Shown one piece after another: positions 5,711 to 10,239 of a DNA stretch of 10,239 bases. Origin of the DNA: an uncultured Prevotella sp. Lineage in GTDB: Bacteria; Bacteroidota; Bacteroidia; Bacteroidales; Bacteroidaceae. Each line of letters starts with the position of its first letter. Within the stretch, counting starts at the first letter, position 1. The position numbers were made by a program, and so were the translations under genes. Under the pieces are notes generated by a model that made no database searches, had not been told where the DNA came from, and saw nothing but the letters and a program-made list of their open reading frames with translations. The stretch is taken from the NCBI GenBank assembly GCA_900553155.1, contig USCM01000048.1:1-10239 (forward strand), given 5' to 3'.

Positions 5711-7183
5711 TTACTTAACCCAACCCTCATACTCGAAATTGCACGTCTTGTAGCGGTCCTTCATTCGCACATACGTGGTCTTTATCTTATTGACTACCCA
5801 CTTGTGCAAGAACTCGGCGCGCTCCTTTTGCAGCACAAGGTTCTTCATCACCTGGAAGTCCTCGGTTATAGTGGCACGGTGGGCAGGTGTGCGACTCTTG
5901 AGTTTGACGATAGCCACAACAGTCTTGCCCTTCTCGTTAATCATTCGGAAAGCGTTAGACACGTCGCCTACCTCCATCTTCTCTACCTCGCGGGCTACCT
6001 CTGTGGGCAGGTCCTTCATCTGGAACTTGGATGTGCGGCCGTCCTCGCCGTTGAACGACATCAAGCCGTGGTTGTTGCGGGTGTCCTTGTCGTCGGAAGC
6101 AAATGCGGCAGCCTCCTCAAACGAGAACTTGTCGGCACGTATGTCTGTGGCGAGCGAGTCGAGACGGATGCGCATCGAATCGGTTGCCGCCTCCGACACA
6201 CGCGGTATACGGAGGATGTGGCGCACCTTGATTTTGTCGCCACGCTTGTCGATGAGCTGTATGATGTGGAAGCCATACTCCGACTCTACGATCTTGGATA
6301 TCTTCTTTGGGTCGGTAAGGTTGAAGGCTACGGCAGCAAAGGCGGGGTCGAGCATACCGCGACCTACGTAGTCCATCTCGCCTCCCTGACGTGCCGAACC
6401 GGGATCCTCAGAGTAGAGACGGGCAAGTGTGGCGAATGATGTCTCGCCGTTGTTGACACGCTCGGTATACTCGCGCAGGTCGTTCTTGATGCGGTTTATC
6501 TCCTCCTGCTCTATCTTAGGCTGGCGTGTAATGATCTCAACCTCTACCTCGGTAGGCACAAACGGAATGCTGTCCTCTGGCATATTGCGGAAGTAATTGC
6601 GCACATCCGACGGTGTAACGCTGATGTCCTGCACAAGCTTCTCCTTCATCTGCTGTATGAGCTGGTTGTTGCGGAAGTCGTCGTGCAGCTGCGAGCGGAG
6701 CTGTGTAATGCTCATCTTCTTATACTCCTCGAGCTTCTCGCGAGAGCCAGCCTGCTGTATCCAGCGGTTAATCTGCATGTCGATGTTCTGTGCTATCTCG
6801 CTCTCGGTAACGCTGAGCGAGTCGATTTCGGCTTGATGCAAGAAGAGCTTCTGTACGGCTATCTGCTCCGGGATGACGCAGTCGGGGTCGCCATGCCATT
6901 GTACACCTTCGGCTTCGCCTTGGAGGCGCATAATCTCGACATCCGACTTAAGTATAGGCTCGTCGCCCACAACCCATATCACCTCGTCGGCGATGCTATG
7001 TTCGGGTACGTCGTTGTCTACCACAGCACGACTCTCGGTGGTGTCGGGCAGCGATACAGCCATATCGGTTGTATCGGCGGCAGCCACACTCTTCTTGGCA
7101 GAAGGGTGTCCGGCGCTTGCCATTGTGCCGGCGCAGACAAGAAGCGCGAGCCCGGCTATTATCAATTTGTTCTGTTTGTGCAT
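5711..7183 (-). CDS. SurA-like periplasmic peptidyl-prolyl isomerase/chaperone
   Basis: A periplasmic foldase of 490 residues that would bind unfolded outer-membrane proteins and isomerise prolyl bonds. Residues 1-24 (MHKQNKLIIAGLALLVCAGT...) are a signal peptide. A SurA-type N-terminal chaperone region spans about 63-200 (VGDEPILKSDVE, then QIAVQKLFLHQAEIDSL, and a long helix LRSQLHDDFRNNQLIQQM). The first parvulin-like domain is about 212-315, with FATLARLYSEDPGSARQGGEMDYV and the YGFHIIQL end (H306). The second begins at KVRHIL (H322), runs to about 428, and is followed by a C-terminal helix. Each domain seems to keep only one of the two usual histidines. The ATG at 7181-7183 suits the signal peptide but has no clear ribosome-binding site. 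The stop lies 20 or 47 bases before the OstA-like start, so the two are probably co-transcribed. A more general PpiC name would also fit. Confidence 0.9.
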   Translation of the reverse strand: MHKQNKLIIAGLALLVCAGTMASAGHPSAKKSVAAADTTDMAVSLPDTTESRAVVDNDVPEHSIADEVIWVVGDEPILKSDVEIMRLQGEAEGVQWHGDPDCVIPEQIAVQKLFLHQAEIDSLSVTESEIAQNIDMQINRWIQQAGSREKLEEYKKMSITQLRSQLHDDFRNNQLIQQMKEKLVQDISVTPSDVRNYFRNMPEDSIPFVPTEVEVEIITRQPKIEQEEINRIKNDLREYTERVNNGETSFATLARLYSEDPGSARQGGEMDYVGRGMLDPAFAAVAFNLTDPKKISKIVESEYGFHIIQLIDKRGDKIKVRHILRIPRVSEAATDSMRIRLDSLATDIRADKFSFEEAAAFASDDKDTRNNHGLMSFNGEDGRTSKFQMKDLPTEVAREVEKMEVGDVSNAFRMINEKGKTVVAIVKLKSRTPAHRATITEDFQVMKNLVLQKERAEFLHKWVVNKIKTTYVRMKDRYKTCNFEYEGWVK

Positions 7184-7198
7184 TTATGTCTTGTTAGT

Positions 7199-7257
7199 AT
7201 ATATTAATGTATAAGGGAGAGGGGCGTGTGCCTGATGTTGCTTGCTGGCTGCTGGGC
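7199..7257. other. Intergenic gap between the two isomerase genes
   Basis: This is most of a 74-base gap. It holds an AT-rich imperfect palindrome (TATATTAATGTATA, 7200-7213) close to the SurA-like start, and a C/A/G-rich part near the PpiC-like stop with CAGCAGCCAGCAAGC on the minus strand. I see no TAnnTTTG promoter element and no terminator, so transcription probably continues from one gene to the next. Confidence 0.4.
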
Positions 7258-8682
7258 TTAGTGCTTGTTTACTGTAGCAAGTGCCTCCTCGTTTAGCACA
7301 ACGGGGTATTGCTTGCGCAAATCTGCAATCCACTGCTTCTCAAGATACTCCTGATAGTCGGCCACAACAAGCTCGCGAACGTCGTCGTAGGTCTTGGGAG
7401 CCTTGAGCTTCTTGCCAAATACGGCTGTGTGCTCGTAGCCCTTAGGCGCTGTGTAGGTGGTGTCTACCTGGAAAATCTCGCGGTCTACAAGAGCGTTGTC
7501 GCCCTTCTTGAATATGCCCTTCACTACCTTGATGCGCAAGGTAGAATCGTTGAACTGCTTGCGCAGGGTCTCAGCCCAGTCGTCAAAGTCGACCTTCTTG
7601 ATAGAACGCTTCACAGCCTCTACGTCGGCGGCGTTCTTGCAGTTGTAGGCTATGCCCTTGAAGCGTGGCTCGGTCCAGGCATAACGCTTGCGGTTCTTCT
7701 TGAAGAAGGCTGCAAGACCAGCCTCGTCCTTGGCTGCCTTGTCCCAAACCAAGCGGTTGGAAATATCGTAAAGCAGCAAGCCGTCGTGATACTCGCGTAT
7801 CAGATTGCGCAGTGCGGGGTCCTTGGCAGCCATCTCGTCGGCACGCTTGTCGAGCAGGCTCTGTACCGTTGTGGCAGGCTGGGCAGCCTTGGCAAGCGAG
7901 TCGAGCTTCTGCGAGACGATGTGATCGCGCAAGCCGCGCTGGTCGATAAAGCGGCGAATGTCGGCGCGGAGCGTGTCGTACGGGAAGAAGTTTTGCTTGT
8001 CCATAAGCTTTACGATGTGATAGCCAAAGGGCGAGAGGAACGGCTTGGACAGCTCGCCCTTCTTCATTGCGAACACCACGTCCTCAAACTCCTTTACGGT
8101 TTGACCCTTCTGTACCCATGAAATGTCGCCTCCACGAGAAGCCGAACCCTTGTCGTCGGAAAGACGGCAGGCAAGGTCGGCAAAGTTGGCACCCTTCACA
8201 AGTGCCGTGTATATCGAATCGGCACGCAGCTTGGCAGCATCCTGCTCTGCCTGCGTGGCGTTCTGCTTGAGCATAAGCAGTATGTGCGACGGACGAACCA
8301 AGCCGCCATTGCTGTCTATGCGTGTCTGTGTCTCCTTATATATCTTGCGTGCCTCTGCCTCTACATCGTCGTCGTTGATGAAGGAAGGACGCACCTGTTG
8401 GTCGCGATAAGAAAGAAACTCCTTGCGGAAAGCGCTTGTTGTGTCGATACCGGCAGCCTCGGCTGCAAGCACCTTAAGCTTGTAGTTGACAAACAAGGGC
8501 ACGTAATCGGCGACACTCTTCTTGTCGACGACGGTCTCGGAGTTGTTCTTGTTGTACGAATACTCAAACTCTGAGCGCAACACGGGTTTCCCGTTTATGG
8601 TCATAACAACGGGGTCGGCGGTCTGTGCGCCAGCGCTGCTTGCAACTATGAGCATGGCAGCCAACAGTGATTTAAACTTCAT
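7258..8682 (-). CDS. PpiC/PrsA-like parvulin-type periplasmic foldase
   Basis: A secreted peptidyl-prolyl isomerase acting on exported proteins. With the ATG at 8680-8682 it has 474 residues and starts with a clean signal peptide, MKFKSLLAAMLIVASSAGAQ. An upstream in-frame ATG at 8745 would add 21 residues (MWHRHHCLTC...) that spoil the signal peptide and run into the putative guaB terminator hairpin, so I reject it. Residues about 22-125 are a SurA_N-like region (MTINGKPVLRSEFEYSYNK). Residues 128-228 are one complete parvulin domain: VRPSHILLML (H133), FADLACRLSDDKGSASRGGDISWV, and FGYHIVKL (H222). Residues 235-474 are a helical C-terminal part with further SurA-like segments but no second clear catalytic domain. 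The gene is followed 74 bases later by the SurA-like paralogue, and the pair resembles the tandem foldases seen in Bacteroidales. Its promoter was not identified with confidence. Confidence 0.9.
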   Translation of the reverse strand: MKFKSLLAAMLIVASSAGAQTADPVVMTINGKPVLRSEFEYSYNKNNSETVVDKKSVADYVPLFVNYKLKVLAAEAAGIDTTSAFRKEFLSYRDQQVRPSFINDDDVEAEARKIYKETQTRIDSNGGLVRPSHILLMLKQNATQAEQDAAKLRADSIYTALVKGANFADLACRLSDDKGSASRGGDISWVQKGQTVKEFEDVVFAMKKGELSKPFLSPFGYHIVKLMDKQNFFPYDTLRADIRRFIDQRGLRDHIVSQKLDSLAKAAQPATTVQSLLDKRADEMAAKDPALRNLIREYHDGLLLYDISNRLVWDKAAKDEAGLAAFFKKNRKRYAWTEPRFKGIAYNCKNAADVEAVKRSIKKVDFDDWAETLRKQFNDSTLRIKVVKGIFKKGDNALVDREIFQVDTTYTAPKGYEHTAVFGKKLKAPKTYDDVRELVVADYQEYLEKQWIADLRKQYPVVLNEEALATVNKH

Positions 8683-8709
8683 TTTTAATGTGCGAAATAC
8701 TTGTTTATT

Positions 8710-8770
8710 AAAAAAACACGTTAAGCAATGGTGCCGATGCCACACGTGGTGACAATCTGCGCCATTGCTT
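8710..8770 (-). terminator. Putative intrinsic terminator of guaB
   Basis: The arms 8723-8734 (AAGCAATGGTGC) and 8759-8770 pair at 11 of 12 positions, the remaining pair being a wobble. The 24-nt loop contains a short CCA/TGG complement. On the minus strand the stem is followed after eight bases (8717-8722 plus flanking) by seven T at 8710-8716. The T-tract is a little distant for a textbook terminator, hence moderate confidence. It lies in the 143-base gap between guaB and the foldase gene. Confidence 0.6.
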
Positions 8771-8781
8771 TGATATTGCTA

Positions 8782-8816
8782 TTGCCTGCGGCTTGACGTG
8801 CAAGACCGCAAGGCAA
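8782..8816 (-). other. Strong hairpin just after the guaB stop codon
   Basis: 8782-8795 (TTGCCTGCGGCTTG) pairs with 8801-8816 around a 5-nt loop (ACGTG). That gives 14 base pairs with two single-base bulges, starting nine bases after the stop codon. No T-run follows on the minus strand. It may protect the 3' end of the guaB mRNA or act together with the second hairpin at 8723-8770. Confidence 0.65.
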
Positions 8817-8825
8817 GACTGATGC

Positions 8826-10239
8826 TTACTGCGGGCGCGAATAGTTAGGTGCCTCGCTTGTGATTGTGATGTCGTGCGGATGGCTCTCAAGCACACCAGC
8901 GTTGGTGATGCGTGTGAACTTGGCATCGTGCATCTTCTCGATTGTACCTGCACCGATGTAGCCCATACCCGAGCGCAAACCACCGATGAGCTGGTAGATA
9001 ACCTCCTGTACGGTTCCCTTGTAAGGCACACGTCCTGCGATGCCTTCCGGCACGAGCTTCTTGACGTCCTTGGTGCCTGCCTGGAAGTAGCGGTCCTTTG
9101 AGCCATTCTCCATAGCCTCAAGCGAGCCCATACCACGGTAGCTCTTAAACTTACGACCGTTGAAGATGATGGTGTCACCGGGGCTCTCCTCGGTACCCGC
9201 AACAAGCGAGCCGATCATTACTGAGCTTCCGCCGGCTGCAAGAGCCTTAACAACGTCGCCCGAATAGCGCAGACCACCGTCGGCAATCAAAGGTACACCT
9301 GTGCCCTGGAGGGCTGAATATACATCATATATAGCGCTGAGCTGTGGCACACCCACACCTGCTACGACACGTGTTGTACAGATAGAGCCCGGACCAATAC
9401 CTACCTTAACGGCGTCGGCACCATTGTCTACCAACATACGTGCGGCTGCACCTGTAGCCACGTTGCCCACAACGATATCCACTGTAGGGAACGAAGCCTT
9501 TGCCTCGCGAAGCTTCTCGATAACATACTTAGAGTGACCGTGGGCTGTATCGATAACGATAGCGTCGGCGCCTGCCTCTACGAGGGCGCTCATACGGTCG
9601 AGTGTGTCGGCTGTAACACCTACACCGGCTGCTACACGCAGACGTCCCTTGTCGTCCTTGCAAGCCATTGGCTTGTCCTTGGCCTTGGTGATGTCCTTAT
9701 ATGTAATAAGACCTACGAGGTGGTTGTCGCTGTCGACTACCGGCAACTTCTCAATCTTGTTAGACTGGAGGATGTCGGCTGCGGCGGCAAGGTCGGTCTT
9801 AATATGAGTGGTAACGAGGTTCTCGTGTGTCATCACATCGTCGATAAGCTTGTCGAGATGACGCTCGAAACGAAGGTCGCGGTTGGTTACGATGCCCACG
9901 AGGTGGTTCTCACCATCAACGACAGGAATACCACCAATGTGATACTCTGCCATCATGTCGAGAGCGTCTTTCACTGTCTTGCCGCGGCGGATTGTCACCG
10001 GAGCGTAGATCATACCATTCTCAGCACGCTTAACTGTGGCTACCTGACGGGCCTGGTCTTCGATAGACATGTTCTTGTGAATAACACCAATACCACCTTC
10101 GCGCGCAATGGCAATAGCCATAGCCGACTCGGTTACGGTATCCATGGCTGCTGTGACAAAGGGCACATTCAGGTCGATGTTACGAGAGAACTTGGTTTTC
10201 AACTCTACCGTCTTGGGCAGTACCTCTGAATAAGCGGGG
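8826..10239 (-). CDS. guaB: Inosine-5'-monophosphate dehydrogenase, 5' end cut by window
   Basis: IMP dehydrogenase oxidises IMP to XMP with NAD+, the committed step of GMP synthesis, in the cytoplasm. The open frame runs off the right edge. The visible part is 470 residues beginning PAYSEVLPKTVELKTKF, so about 22 N-terminal residues are missing. A TTG at 10200-10202 is internal (the Leu of VELKTKF) and not the start. The core includes PFVTAAMDTVTE, then two CBS domains (about residues 77-185: GGIPVVDGENHLVGIVTNRDL and KLPVVDSDNHLVGLITYKDI). Next come DTAHGHS, VGNVAT, the catalytic loop GPGSICTTR (Cys at 9378-9380), the phosphate-binding IADGG-LRYSGD and SYRGMGSLEAM. The flap carries the catalytic RY pair (RYFQ), followed by PEGIAGRVPYKG. 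The C-terminus, HPHDITITSEAPNYSRPQ, is typical. Two hairpins follow the stop. Nothing is abnormal. Confidence 0.97.
   Translation of the reverse strand, partial: PAYSEVLPKTVELKTKFSRNIDLNVPFVTAAMDTVTESAMAIAIAREGGIGVIHKNMSIEDQARQVATVKRAENGMIYAPVTIRRGKTVKDALDMMAEYHIGGIPVVDGENHLVGIVTNRDLRFERHLDKLIDDVMTHENLVTTHIKTDLAAAADILQSNKIEKLPVVDSDNHLVGLITYKDITKAKDKPMACKDDKGRLRVAAGVGVTADTLDRMSALVEAGADAIVIDTAHGHSKYVIEKLREAKASFPTVDIVVGNVATGAAARMLVDNGADAVKVGIGPGSICTTRVVAGVGVPQLSAIYDVYSALQGTGVPLIADGGLRYSGDVVKALAAGGSSVMIGSLVAGTEESPGDTIIFNGRKFKSYRGMGSLEAMENGSKDRYFQAGTKDVKKLVPEGIAGRVPYKGTVQEVIYQLIGGLRSGMGYIGAGTIEKMHDAKFTRITNAGVLESHPHDITITSEAPNYSRPQ

Noticed and set aside
8683..8745. 21-residue N-terminal extension of the PpiC-like foldase
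   Set aside because: The extension would put a charged, Cys/His-rich stretch before a perfect signal peptide and overlaps the putative guaB terminator.
10200..10202. TTG as a start codon for guaB
   Set aside because: The frame stays open to the window edge and encodes PAYSEVLPKTVE, which belongs to the conserved IMP dehydrogenase N-terminus. The TTG is an internal leucine.
9534..10229. 231-codon plus-strand frame opposite guaB
   Set aside because: Lies entirely within the very well conserved guaB frame on the other strand.

Overview
The window looks like an ordinary chromosomal stretch from a Bacteroidota species, most likely Bacteroidales and Prevotella/Segatella-like. Four things point there: promoters of the Bacteroidetes type (TAnnTTTG at -7) with weak or absent Shine-Dalgarno sites; the order IMP dehydrogenase - two periplasmic parvulin isomerases - OstA-like protein - small membrane protein - MutL; an OmpA-family porin with a Bacteroidetes-style barrel; and an AT-rich heptad repeat (GGAATTA-like) of a kind familiar from intergenic regions in this phylum. 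The genus is inference, because there is no rRNA or other taxonomic marker.

Every gene supported here is on the minus strand, so transcription runs from high to low coordinates. At the right edge lies guaB (IMP dehydrogenase, 5' end cut by the window). It is followed at 8710-8825 by two hairpins and a T-tract, which probably end its transcript. Next comes a cell-envelope cluster: a PpiC/PrsA-like periplasmic parvulin foldase (7258-8682), a SurA-like foldase with two parvulin-like domains (5711-7183), and an OstA/LptA-like protein (4011-5663 or 5690). A 160-base heptad-repeat palindrome (3872-4031) forms the last codons of the ostA-like gene and fills the gap to a small one-TM protein (3625-3867). 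mutL (1676-3598) starts 26 bases after that protein.

After mutL, a recognisable promoter (1546-1576) drives an OmpA-family porin (339-1478), which ends at a strong bidirectional terminator (249-295). At the left edge are the first 31 residues of an AAA-type ATP-binding protein (1-94) with its own promoter. A 19-bp inverted repeat lies between that promoter and the terminator.

Functionally the middle is an outer-membrane biogenesis set: two foldases that would escort OMPs through the periplasm, and an LptA/LptD-like protein for LPS transport. An abundant OMP, a typical client of such foldases, lies nearby. MutL (mismatch repair) and GuaB (GMP synthesis) are housekeeping neighbours with no obvious mechanistic link. 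I did not find an undescribed defence or mobile system. The points most worth a second look are the heptad palindrome that has become part of a coding sequence, the apparent loss of all endonuclease motifs in MutL, the way catalytic histidines are split between the two parvulin domains of the SurA-like protein, and the paired hairpins at 157-209 and 8723-8816.
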